A stretch of 64,000 nucleotides of DNA from Candidatus Jettenia caeni (GTDB lineage: Bacteria > Planctomycetota > Brocadiia > Brocadiales > Brocadiaceae), in NCBI GenBank assembly GCA_000296795.1, contig BAFH01000003.1:558401-622400 (forward strand), given 5' to 3'. The notes under the pieces were generated by a model. That model did not search any database, had not been told where the DNA came from, and saw only the letters and a program-made list of their open reading frames with translations. Below are positions 36,160-44,423 of the stretch, one piece after another (position 1 is the first letter of the stretch; the number at the start of each line of letters is the position of its first letter). The translations under genes and the position numbers were made by a program.

Positions 36160-38031
36160 ATGTTACCATATATCTGGACAAAAATAAGACTATTTTCTCT
36201 CAGTAAGACCATATGCTGGCTCAATCGTCAGCAATTCTCCGAATCAGTTGCTCTTGCTGTAATAGCGATACTCGTTGGCCTCACGAGCGGCATAGGAGTA
36301 TGGCTCTTCAAACAACTGTTTAACATGATATATCGGTATGCATTCGAAGGGATAGATACACCCCTGGGCCTTTTGCATCGCAAAGAAATCGCCCTTCGAT
36401 TTTTCCAAGATTTGGCAAATTGGGCAGGATTTGACAGCATAGGAGCAATGTTGGGTTCCATAGGAAATTGGATGATCTTCTTTGTACCTGTCATCGGTGG
36501 TCTCGCTGTCGGACTGATTTCCCATTTTCTTATTGGTAAGGAACGATATCTGGGCATAGCAGGTATTATGGAATCCGTGGCATTAGGAGGTGGACGGCTG
36601 CCATATCGAAAAATACCAACCAAAACAGTTGCCGCTGCATTATCCATCGGTTCAGGCGCTTCAGTGGGTCCTGCGGACCCTTCGGTTCAGATTGGCGCAT
36701 ACTTAGGATCAATGTTTGGGCAACTCTTGCGCCTTTCTGATGAACGAATCCGTGCACTCGTTGCATCGGGAGTTGCAGGGGGGATAGCCGCAGCCTTCAA
36801 CGCACCTATTGCCGGCATATTCTTCGCTTTAGAGATTATTATAGGCGAACTGAATGTAAACGCCTTTGGGATCGTTACATTAGCAGCTGTGATCTCATCT
36901 GTGTTTACTCAGGCCATATCAGGGCCTCAACCTGCATTTCACATCCCTCCCTATGCTTTTAACTCAGTATGGGAACTGCCGCTCTACTTTGGGTTAGGTG
37001 TGCTGTCCGGACTCGGTGCGGCATTCTATATTCGGTTGCATCATTTCACGCGGGGTATCTTTGATACATGGAATGCCCCGCGCTGGCTTAAACCAGCAGT
37101 TGCTGGTCTCGCCGTTGGCCTCGTTGGAATGCATCTGCCGCAGGTGTTTGGCACAGGCTATGCCACAATTGAAAATATTTTACATGGCAAGCCGATGGAA
37201 GTGACTCTCCTGCTTTCGCTGGCGTTAGCCAGACTGGTGCTAACACCAGTTTGCATCAGCAGCGGTTTCCACGGAGGTGTATTTGCGCCTGCCCTTTTTT
37301 CCGGTGCCGCGCTTGGAGGCGCTTATGGACTTGTTGCCAAACAGGTTTTTCCTTCTCTCAACATTTCACCGCCTGCCTTTGCGATGGTAGGGATGGCTGC
37401 CGTCCTTGCAGGTACGATACATGCGCCGATTACCTCGTTCATCCTATTATTTGAAATGACCCATGACTATCGGATTATTCTGCCACTGATAGCTGCAGTA
37501 AATGTTAGCCTGTTTCTTTCATGGCATTTACAACACGATTCAGTATATACCTTGGGACTGACGCGTAAGGGTATACGTCTGCAACGAGGACGCGACATTG
37601 ACGTGCTGGAAACAATTATGGTAAGTGAAGTCATGGAGACTGAAATCGTTACTTTGCGGGAATCTGATTCGTTGATAGTAGCAACCGATTTGCTTATACG
37701 AAAAAGACAGCACGGCTTACCAGTGCTTAATAATGCAGGCGAATTGACTGGTATTATCACTGTGCAAGACATTGACCGCGCTCAGGATGACGATAGCGGC
37801 ATAGTGCGTACTGTTGGTGAAGTCTGCGCACGAGAGTTGCTCCTGGCATATCCCGACGAGACGATTGGCGCCGCGTTGCGGCGTATCGGAGTGCGCAATG
37901 TTGGTCAGTTGCCAGTCGTTGCCCGCAACAGTTTGCATAGTTTAGTGGGTTTACTGCGCAATACTGATATCGCACGCGCCTACGATCTGGCAGTAACCCG
38001 CCGTGCGGCGATTCGGCAACGCACGCATTAA
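36160..38031 (+). CDS. ClC-family chloride channel/transporter with C-terminal CBS pair
   Basis: 623 aa. About 10-12 membrane helices (25-460) with the ClC selectivity motifs GSGASVGPADPSVQ (164-177), GVAGGIAAAFNAPIAGIFFA and GFHGGVFAPALFSGAALGG, then two CBS domains (about 487-600) that usually bind adenine nucleotides. The position of the gating glutamate of ClC exchangers (E in G-x-E-x-P) is Ala172 (codon GCG, 36673-36675), and the proton glutamate after FALE is Ile. This predicts passive or uncoupled anion conduction, if the family rules hold. The gene is complete and followed by an NDH-2-like gene. Confidence 0.92.
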   Translation: MLPYIWTKIRLFSLSKTICWLNRQQFSESVALAVIAILVGLTSGIGVWLFKQLFNMIYRYAFEGIDTPLGLLHRKEIALRFFQDLANWAGFDSIGAMLGSIGNWMIFFVPVIGGLAVGLISHFLIGKERYLGIAGIMESVALGGGRLPYRKIPTKTVAAALSIGSGASVGPADPSVQIGAYLGSMFGQLLRLSDERIRALVASGVAGGIAAAFNAPIAGIFFALEIIIGELNVNAFGIVTLAAVISSVFTQAISGPQPAFHIPPYAFNSVWELPLYFGLGVLSGLGAAFYIRLHHFTRGIFDTWNAPRWLKPAVAGLAVGLVGMHLPQVFGTGYATIENILHGKPMEVTLLLSLALARLVLTPVCISSGFHGGVFAPALFSGAALGGAYGLVAKQVFPSLNISPPAFAMVGMAAVLAGTIHAPITSFILLFEMTHDYRIILPLIAAVNVSLFLSWHLQHDSVYTLGLTRKGIRLQRGRDIDVLETIMVSEVMETEIVTLRESDSLIVATDLLIRKRQHGLPVLNNAGELTGIITVQDIDRAQDDDSGIVRTVGEVCARELLLAYPDETIGAALRRIGVRNVGQLPVVARNSLHSLVGLLRNTDIARAYDLAVTRRAAIRQRTH

Positions 38032-38142
38032 GCATATCCTGGAGGGTTTGACGTCGTGAAAACTCTTTGATTCAAATTGGTGGTATAGAAATATTGTTTG
38101 TTTCAACCAGAATCGTTTTGGATTTATCCGAAAGTATCAATC

Positions 38143-39351
38143 ATGGAAGTCAAAAAGAATATTGTTGTTATAGGGGCAGGCTATGGAGGAATTACTGCTG
38201 CATTGAGGTTAGCAAGGTTGTTCCGTCAGCATCCCGAATATCAGATACATCTCATCGATAGAAACCCTTACCATACGCTCAAGACACAATTACATGAGGC
38301 AGCTGTTCGAAAAACAGAGATATCCATTCCTATTGACCGCATTATACAAAGACAAAATATCGTTTTTCATCCTGGAGAAGTAACCAGAATTGATTCCAAT
38401 GAGCGTATCGTTCATATGGAAAGCGGATCTTTGTCATTTAACTACCTGATAATAGCGCTTGGAAGTCAGGTAAATTTTTACAATATCCCTGGATTGCAGG
38501 AAAACTCTTTCCCGCTTCAAACTTTGAGAGACGCTCATCTGATCTGCGACTATATTGGTCAACTCTGTATGCGTGCGGCATCAGAACCGGTTGAAGAGCG
38601 GCGAAGAGATATGCTCCGGTTTGTCATCGGCGGTGGTGGTTTGTCAGGAGTAGAATTCGCTGCTGAACTTGCTGACCATGCAGCACAGTGTACCCGTAAT
38701 TCACGGGTGGATCCCCGTGAGGTTGAAATCATCATTGTTGGACCGGGTAGTCGCGTAGTTCCGAGAATGGATGAATCCTTTGCGACACGTATTCATAAAA
38801 AACTCCTTGAAAAAGGTGTAAAAATCATACCAAGATCAAAAATCATAGGCCGGACACCGGACGCTGCAACCCTTTCATCGGGTGAAGTGTTGAAAACAAA
38901 AACTTTAATTTGGACAGGAGGCATTCGGGTCAGTGAACTTGCAAGAGAAAGCGGGTTGAAAATCGGAGAATCAGGGCGTATCGTTGTTGATGAGTTTCTT
39001 CGGGCAGAAGGTTATCCTTTCATTTATGCCATTGGTGATAGTGCCCTTGCAATAAATCCCTACACAAAAGAACCTGTTCCCGCCGCTGCCCAGTTTGCAT
39101 TGCAGCAAGGACGATTGGCAGCATACAATATCTACACGGATATTTCTGGAGGTGTGAGGAAACCGTACCATCCAAAGGTCTTGGGTGAGGTGGTCAGTCT
39201 GGGAAGGCATCTTGCTGTGGGATGGTTGGCACTCCCCTTCTTGAAGAAAATTACCTTTGTTGGTTTTTTGGGAAGTCTTCTTAAAACAGCCATTCAGGAA
39301 AAACACATCTTTCTCTTAAGAAAAGAGAGTAGAAAATGGATAACTTATTAA
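38143..39351 (+). CDS. type II NADH dehydrogenase-like FAD oxidoreductase
   Basis: 402 aa from the ATG at 38143 (MEVKKNIVVIGAGYGG); the frame is open back to 38098. FAD-binding GAGYGGITAAL at the N-terminus, NAD-binding IGGGGLSGVEFAAEL in the middle (about 155), and FAD motif FIYAIGDSALAINP. The C-terminal segment (VVSLGRHLAVGWLALPFLKK, then AIQEKHIFLLRK) resembles the amphipathic membrane anchor of NDH-2. It would oxidise NADH to quinone without pumping protons. Sulfide:quinone oxidoreductase is homologous, but the redox cysteines are not seen. Confidence 0.85.
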   Translation: MEVKKNIVVIGAGYGGITAALRLARLFRQHPEYQIHLIDRNPYHTLKTQLHEAAVRKTEISIPIDRIIQRQNIVFHPGEVTRIDSNERIVHMESGSLSFNYLIIALGSQVNFYNIPGLQENSFPLQTLRDAHLICDYIGQLCMRAASEPVEERRRDMLRFVIGGGGLSGVEFAAELADHAAQCTRNSRVDPREVEIIIVGPGSRVVPRMDESFATRIHKKLLEKGVKIIPRSKIIGRTPDAATLSSGEVLKTKTLIWTGGIRVSELARESGLKIGESGRIVVDEFLRAEGYPFIYAIGDSALAINPYTKEPVPAAAQFALQQGRLAAYNIYTDISGGVRKPYHPKVLGEVVSLGRHLAVGWLALPFLKKITFVGFLGSLLKTAIQEKHIFLLRKESRKWITY

Positions 39352-39389
39352 CAAGTTTTCTTTAAGAATTTTTGAATGGAGGTAACGGT

Positions 39390-41063
39390 ATGTCAAATGA
39401 GAGTAAACACCTGGTAATCATCGGTGGCGTGGCGGCTGGAATGAAGGCGGCAGCAAAGGCGCGGCGCGAGTTGCCCATGATGAATATTACTGTGGTAACA
39501 GATGAACAATACATTTCGTATGCAAGCTGCGGTACGCCGTATTTCATTGGAAATATCGTCAAGGATTCTAAAAAGCTGCTCATCAGAGAGCCTCCGTATT
39601 TTAAGAATATGCATAATATTGATGTCCTTACCAGGCATCAAGCCACGTCCATCGATACTAAGTCCAAACAGGTCAAGGTCAAGGGTATTGAAAAGGGACG
39701 AGACATTATCTTCAATTATGACAAGCTTATTATTGCCACAGGAGCACAGCCCATTATTCCTCCACTGCCGGGAATTTCACTGGGCAATATCTTTACGCTG
39801 AGAACCGTTAGCGATGCATTCAAGATAAAGTCATGCGTAGAGAGCGGGAAGATTAAAAATGCCGTGATTGTTGGCGGTGGGCTCATTGGTCTGGAAATGG
39901 CGGAGAATCTTGTATTGAGAGGTATTAAGGTGACGATAGTCGAACTTCTCGACCAAATCCTGCCGCCCCTGGATAAGGATATGGCACTGATTGTCCAAAA
40001 GTACCTGGAAGAGAAGGGTGTCGGGATCATCACGTCGGATGGGGTAAAATCTTTTGAGGGAAACGGCGATAGTGCTGTAACAAAAGTAATTACGGGTAAA
40101 CGACAGTTACTAGCCGATATGGTCATCCTCTCCATTGGCATCAGACCCAATACTAAACTAGCCCAGGAGGCAGGTATAGAGATCGGTACCACACGCGCCA
40201 TAAAGGTAAATGAGCGGATGGAAACGAATATCCCTGATGTATATGCCATTGGCGATTGCGCTGAAAATATTCATCTCGTAACCGGAAAACCTGTATGGAT
40301 TGCTTTAGGCTCTACAGCGGCCAAGATGGGTCGTGTTGCGGCAATTAATGCTACAGGCGGCGCCGATACTTTTAAAGGTGTTTTGGGTACGCTGATCGTG
40401 AAGGTTTTTGAGTTGAATGTCGGGAAAGTCGGGCTTTCCGAACGGGAGGCAATTAAGGAGGGTTTTAAGATCGAATCCACAATCGTCCCCGCATCTGATA
40501 TGTCCCATTACTACCCTGGTGCAAAAGACATTATTATTAAACTCATTGCTGATGTAACTACCAGGAAACTCCTGGGTGCGGAGATCGTTGGAGATGGTAT
40601 CGTTGACAAACGCATTGATATTATTGCAACTGCCTTAACCTTCGGTGCAATGGTTGACCAGGTTTCTAAACTGGATCTGGCCTATGCCCCACCCTATGCC
40701 ATGGTGATGGATGCCATCCTCGTAGCCGCAAATGTCCTGAATAATAAATTAACAGGAAAGGCAACAGGCATCCTTCCCCAGAAGGTTGCGGAAAAGAGCG
40801 ACCGAGGTGAGGATTTTATATTGCTTGATGTGAGGACAGATATGGAATACAAGAGCGGTCATATTAAAGGATGTCAATACATCCCACTGGATAAACTGGC
40901 ATCACGAACCCATGAACTCGATGGCTCGAAGGAAATTATCACTTACTGCCGCAGTGGCTTGCGTGCTGTCCAGGCCTATCGCATCTTGAAAAATGCAGGC
41001 TTTAAAAATGTAAAGTACATGGATGGCAGCATCCTGGCATGGGCGTATGGATTGGAGAAATAA
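39390..41063 (+). CDS. CoA-disulfide reductase family oxidoreductase with C-terminal rhodanese domain
   Basis: 557 aa from the ATG at 39390 (GGAGG 9 bp upstream). N-terminal FAD/NAD(P) module with GGVAAGMKAAAKARR and the single active cysteine C47 in YISYASCGTPYF, the CoADR/Npsr hallmark; NADH site VGGGLIGLEMAENL; FAD motif VYAIGDCAE. A dimerisation domain (about 330-440) precedes a rhodanese domain (about 465-557) with the catalytic loop YCRSGLRAVQAY. This fusion typically acts as CoA-dependent NADH persulfide/polysulfide reductase in sulfur and redox homeostasis. Confidence 0.93.
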   Translation: MSNESKHLVIIGGVAAGMKAAAKARRELPMMNITVVTDEQYISYASCGTPYFIGNIVKDSKKLLIREPPYFKNMHNIDVLTRHQATSIDTKSKQVKVKGIEKGRDIIFNYDKLIIATGAQPIIPPLPGISLGNIFTLRTVSDAFKIKSCVESGKIKNAVIVGGGLIGLEMAENLVLRGIKVTIVELLDQILPPLDKDMALIVQKYLEEKGVGIITSDGVKSFEGNGDSAVTKVITGKRQLLADMVILSIGIRPNTKLAQEAGIEIGTTRAIKVNERMETNIPDVYAIGDCAENIHLVTGKPVWIALGSTAAKMGRVAAINATGGADTFKGVLGTLIVKVFELNVGKVGLSEREAIKEGFKIESTIVPASDMSHYYPGAKDIIIKLIADVTTRKLLGAEIVGDGIVDKRIDIIATALTFGAMVDQVSKLDLAYAPPYAMVMDAILVAANVLNNKLTGKATGILPQKVAEKSDRGEDFILLDVRTDMEYKSGHIKGCQYIPLDKLASRTHELDGSKEIITYCRSGLRAVQAYRILKNAGFKNVKYMDGSILAWAYGLEK

Positions 41064-41105
41064 CCTGGATAACCCCGGAGGGCTCGACCTTTACGCAATT
41101 TCCTG

Positions 41106-41411
41106 TTAGCCATTCTCTTTCTTTATTTGCATAGCACTATACCACATAAGGGCTTCTTTGTATCTTTTTTCACTGACATGCGCCAGGAATGCCAGTTTTG
41201 CTGCCTCTGGGGAGTTTTTGAGACGCCATGACCTGAGCGCATGATTGAGCGCATCCTGAGGATTTCTCATCCGTAATTTATTCTTGCTGATTGAGATCTC
41301 AGACTCGGCAGCCTGCAGGATTGCCTGTAACGTTTGCAGCTCGCAGCCGCACCGGACGCAGGTGGAGGAATCCGAATTTGTTTTTTTACACGAGGGACAT
41401 TGAATTTCCAT
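41106..41411 (-). CDS. zinc-ribbon protein at the end of the chaperone operon
   Basis: 101 aa. An N-terminal zinc ribbon (MEIQCPSCKKTNSDSSTCVR, i.e. CPxC then CVRCGC) is followed by helices with a TPR-like pattern (LNHALRSWRLKNSPEAAKLA, EKRYKEALMWYSAMQ). Its ATG overlaps the Hsp70 stop by one base, so they are translationally coupled. No named family recognised; possibly a substrate or client adaptor of the Hsp70. Confidence 0.75.
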   Translation of the reverse strand: MEIQCPSCKKTNSDSSTCVRCGCELQTLQAILQAAESEISISKNKLRMRNPQDALNHALRSWRLKNSPEAAKLAFLAHVSEKRYKEALMWYSAMQIKKENG

Positions 41412-43171
41412 TAGTCCTCCAGATAAAAGATCATGTCTTCAAGGGATGTATTTATTTCACTCAAACGTTTTGTATCGCCGGCGTTTACCGCATCACGACT
41501 TTTATCCAGTAAATCGCGTATCTCTTGTGCATCTTCTTGTCCGATAGAATTCAACAATTTTTCTGCCCGTTTGCGGAGGTCTTTTGCTTTCATAAGAAGC
41601 GGTTGTTTTTCTGTTTCTTCGCCTTCTACAATTTCAAAGTGAGCATCAGAGACCTCTGCTTCTTCATCTTCAGCCTCATCAGTCAAGAAAGAAGCTATAT
41701 TCTTTTGAGCTGCTGCAATATCTAAGTGGGTTTTGATATTTTTGGTATCCATCGTCACAACTTTTGAAAGTCCCGTACATTTTTCAATAGCAGTGACCTT
41801 CAAGATGCCATTAATATCAAGCTCAAGATTTAATACAATTTCATTTCCCCCCGGAACCTTGCTCAATCCTTTAACGAGAAAATTACCGATGAAGATATTG
41901 TCCTCCGCAAGAGGTTCCTCTCCCTGATAAATATTTACATCTACCTCCTCCTGATTATCAGCCACGGTATAAAAAACCTCTCCTTTGCTTACGGGTAAAG
42001 GGGTATTTCGCTTGATGATGGGAACAAAGACATCGAGGTGCGTCTGCCCATCGTATTCTCCTATTGCGCTGGTGCCGAAAGTATAGGGAGTAATATCAAC
42101 CAGGATAGAATGTGTTTTGTAACCGGCAATAACACCACCTTGAATGGCAGCGCCCATGGAAACGATCAGGTCCGGGCTGATTTCATAATGGGGTTCAATC
42201 CCGATTTCGCTTTTGATGATCTCATGTACCAAAGGGGTTCGGGTTGCTCCGCCAACGAGAATGATCTTATCTATCTCTCTTGGCAGGATCGATGCATCCT
42301 TGAGACACATTTGGATACAATTCAAAGTCTTTTGCAAAAGAGGCCGGATCATTTCTTCGTAGTTACTTCTGGATATCTCTATATCGAGATGCAGATCTTT
42401 GTACAGGTACTCTTCCCGTATCCTTGCAAAAGGATGATCGGAAAGCTCCCGCTTGGCCTTTTCTGCGGATACCAGAAGCCGTCTCCTTGCCCGGAGATCC
42501 TCGTTTAAATCAATACCGTGCCTGGTTTTGAAGTCCTGTATAATATGGTTAATCAATAACTGGTCAAAATCATCCCCGCCAAGTTTGGTATCTCCATGGC
42601 TTGCCTTAACCTCCACAACGCCGTTTTCAACTACCACAAGAGAGACATCAAACGTACCGCCGCCAAGGTCATAAACCAGGAGTTTGTGGTTCTCTATATG
42701 CCCTGCATCATATGCAAGGGCAGCGGCAGTTGGTTCATTGATAATCCTGACTACGTCGAGTCCTGCCAATAAACCTGCATCTTTTGTTGCCTTTCTCTGG
42801 CGGTCATCAAAGTAAGCCGGAACGGTAATGACAGCTTTCTCTATTGTTTTCCCAAGATACCTTTCTGCGTGCTTCTTTAGCTCCAGGAGAATGAAGGAAG
42901 ATATTTCCTCCGGGGAAAATTCCTTATTACCCAACCTGACCCGGATGTGTTCTCCCATTTTTCGTTTTATGGATAATACTGTGGATTCAGGGTCTGAGAT
43001 TATTTGATTCTTCGCCGCCTTTCCGACGATAAGTTTACCGCTTTTGTCAATGCCAACACACGAAGGCATGATGGGATCGCCATCAATAGTAATAACCTTT
43101 GGTTTTCCATCCTCCAGGAGAGAAATTTCTGAGTTGGTGGTACCCAGATCTATTCCGACAATTGTTTCCAT
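41411..43171 (-). CDS. Hsp70-family chaperone (DnaK/HscA-like)
   Basis: 586 aa, shorter than DnaK (about 640). The ATPase domain has all phosphate motifs: GIDLGTTNSEIS, AVITVPAYFDDRQRKATKDA, YDLGGGTFDVSL and ILVGGATRTPLV. The substrate-binding domain follows (about 370-490: DITPYTFGTSAIGEYDG, FVPIIKRNTPLPVSKGEVF). The helical lid is short and very acidic in part (DEAEDEEAEVS). There is no EEVD-type tail. The gene is part of a run with its own GrpE-like and J-like genes, so it is probably a dedicated rather than general Hsp70. Confidence 0.93.
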   Translation of the reverse strand: METIVGIDLGTTNSEISLLEDGKPKVITIDGDPIMPSCVGIDKSGKLIVGKAAKNQIISDPESTVLSIKRKMGEHIRVRLGNKEFSPEEISSFILLELKKHAERYLGKTIEKAVITVPAYFDDRQRKATKDAGLLAGLDVVRIINEPTAAALAYDAGHIENHKLLVYDLGGGTFDVSLVVVENGVVEVKASHGDTKLGGDDFDQLLINHIIQDFKTRHGIDLNEDLRARRRLLVSAEKAKRELSDHPFARIREEYLYKDLHLDIEISRSNYEEMIRPLLQKTLNCIQMCLKDASILPREIDKIILVGGATRTPLVHEIIKSEIGIEPHYEISPDLIVSMGAAIQGGVIAGYKTHSILVDITPYTFGTSAIGEYDGQTHLDVFVPIIKRNTPLPVSKGEVFYTVADNQEEVDVNIYQGEEPLAEDNIFIGNFLVKGLSKVPGGNEIVLNLELDINGILKVTAIEKCTGLSKVVTMDTKNIKTHLDIAAAQKNIASFLTDEAEDEEAEVSDAHFEIVEGEETEKQPLLMKAKDLRKRAEKLLNSIGQEDAQEIRDLLDKSRDAVNAGDTKRLSEINTSLEDMIFYLED

Positions 43172-43382
43172 TTTTAACCTCTTTCATTCATTTTCCGTTT
43201 GTGAAAATCTAACCACAGAGGACACAGGGTATTTCTTTCGTGTATTCTGTGGTTTCCTCTGTATATAGGGTAAACCTTTGGGTTTGCATCCTTGCAAGGC
43301 TAAAGCCTTGCCCTACATTGACTCTGTTTTTTCATGAGTGGGAGGAGCAGGTTTCGAACCTACCCTTGCTGTCAAAAGCAGC
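43172..43382 (-). repeat. intergenic repeats and tRNA 3'-end-like fragment inside the chaperone operon
   Basis: Contains a loose inverted repeat ACCACAGAGGACACAGG ... TTCTGTGGTTTCCTCTGT (43213-43263), an inverted copy of the dispersed palindromic element (core 43294-43317), and at 43338-43364 (minus strand) GGTAGGTTCGAAACCTGC then TCCTCCCAC. The last resembles a tRNA T-arm plus 3' acceptor strand, but no D-arm, anticodon arm or 5' acceptor strand can be found; the DNA 5' of it is the end of the GrpE-like gene. Confidence 0.55.
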
Positions 43383-44060
43383 CTAATTTTTTGCTATTCT
43401 AACCTCGGCCGGTTTTATGCTATATCCTTTATATAAAAAGCCGGGGGATATTTCTTCTACGACCTGGTTAACTGGATACCTTTCTGTGTGTTCAACGGCA
43501 ACGGCTGTCATGCATGTAGGATCAAAAGGCATTCCAACCGTTTCTATCCTCATAATTCCTTCCCTGTTTAATAAACTATCTAAATGAGAATAGGTAATAT
43601 CAAATCCATCTTTAAAACTATTCCATGCATTCCTCCAATTGGTATCGTTTTTAAAGAATGTCTTTTTAGGAGGAGATGATAATCTCTTCTTTAGTCTTTC
43701 CATTCTTTCCAACACATCAACCAATAGGATAAAAAGGTGCTTACGCGAGAGGAATTCACTTTCTTCCTTTTCTTTATCCATCTGGTATAGTTTATTTTGG
43801 AGGCCAGTAATAGTCTTCTGGAAATCGGACAAGCTTTCTCCGAAACGCGTAAGAACTTCCTGATTCCGCCTTCCTCCCACGCGAAGTTCATTTCTGAAAA
43901 CGCACAATTCCTGGTAAAATGAATATAAATCTGGTTCCTCAGGCAGGGGATTAACTTCCGGAATCGTGGTTAATTCGCTGATCCATTGTTTAAATTCGCG
44001 TTCAATATTGGATTTCCATGATTCAAGATTGCTGTCGGCGTTCGCTACTTCATCATACAT
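43383..44060 (-). CDS. GrpE-like nucleotide exchange factor
   Basis: 225 aa. The last 65 residues carry the GrpE beta-domain signature EGIMRIETVGMPFDPTCMTA followed by VAVEHTERYPVNQVVEEISPG (kept here in parts), close to the E. coli GrpE consensus (G-x-x-FDP-x-x-HEAV). The middle is a long coiled coil (about 80-130). The N-terminal 70 residues are acidic and not conserved. It would release ADP from the neighbouring Hsp70. It overlaps the J-like gene by 8 bp. Lower similarity in the N-terminal part suggests a specialised partner rather than the housekeeping GrpE. Confidence 0.82.
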   Translation of the reverse strand: MYDEVANADSNLESWKSNIEREFKQWISELTTIPEVNPLPEEPDLYSFYQELCVFRNELRVGGRRNQEVLTRFGESLSDFQKTITGLQNKLYQMDKEKEESEFLSRKHLFILLVDVLERMERLKKRLSSPPKKTFFKNDTNWRNAWNSFKDGFDITYSHLDSLLNREGIMRIETVGMPFDPTCMTAVAVEHTERYPVNQVVEEISPGFLYKGYSIKPAEVRIAKN

Positions 44061-44349
44061 TTCCGAGTAACTCCTTTAATGTGGTAAAGTCCGGTGGTTT
44101 TCTTTTCCCTGCCCTTTTCATTTGCAGCGATAATGCCTCGAAAGGATGGTTTATGGGGATATCTTTATTGAATAAATAAAATTCTAACCGCCTTTTTTCA
44201 TCTTTTACCGACTCGTATGCATTTGCTATCTCTTTAAACCGCTCTGGTTCTCTATCAGGTGAATAGATCTTTATTAATTCCAGGTATGCCCTGCGAATCG
44301 TTTTATCATCAGCAGTTGGATCGATACCTAATAATTCATACGGTGTCAT
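44053..44349 (-). CDS. J-domain-like co-chaperone with SPD in place of HPD
   Basis: 98 aa. MTPYELLGIDPTADDKTIRR, AYLELIKIYSPDREPERFKE and IANAYESVKDEKRRLEFYLF match helices I-IV of a J domain almost throughout, but the invariant HPD is SPD (S30-P31-D32, codon TCA at 44260-44262). In classical J proteins the His is essential for stimulating Hsp70 ATPase. Position in a run with GrpE-like and Hsp70 genes supports a real co-chaperone of altered activity. The C-terminal 40 residues are basic and short; there is no zinc or client-binding domain. Confidence 0.82.
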   Translation of the reverse strand: MTPYELLGIDPTADDKTIRRAYLELIKIYSPDREPERFKEIANAYESVKDEKRRLEFYLFNKDIPINHPFEALSLQMKRAGKRKPPDFTTLKELLGNV

Positions 44350-44423
44350 AGAGTATATTCCTTCATGAAAAAAGCTTATTGTAAAACATAAAGAGGCTAA
44401 AAACAGAGAAAAAGAAAGGGTAG

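Noticed and set aside
42038-42508. 156-codon plus-strand frame inside hsp70
   Set aside because: It is an antisense shadow of a clearly conserved Hsp70 gene.
43338-43364. Complete tRNA gene
   Set aside because: Only a T-arm and 3' acceptor strand can be drawn; the 5' half is missing.
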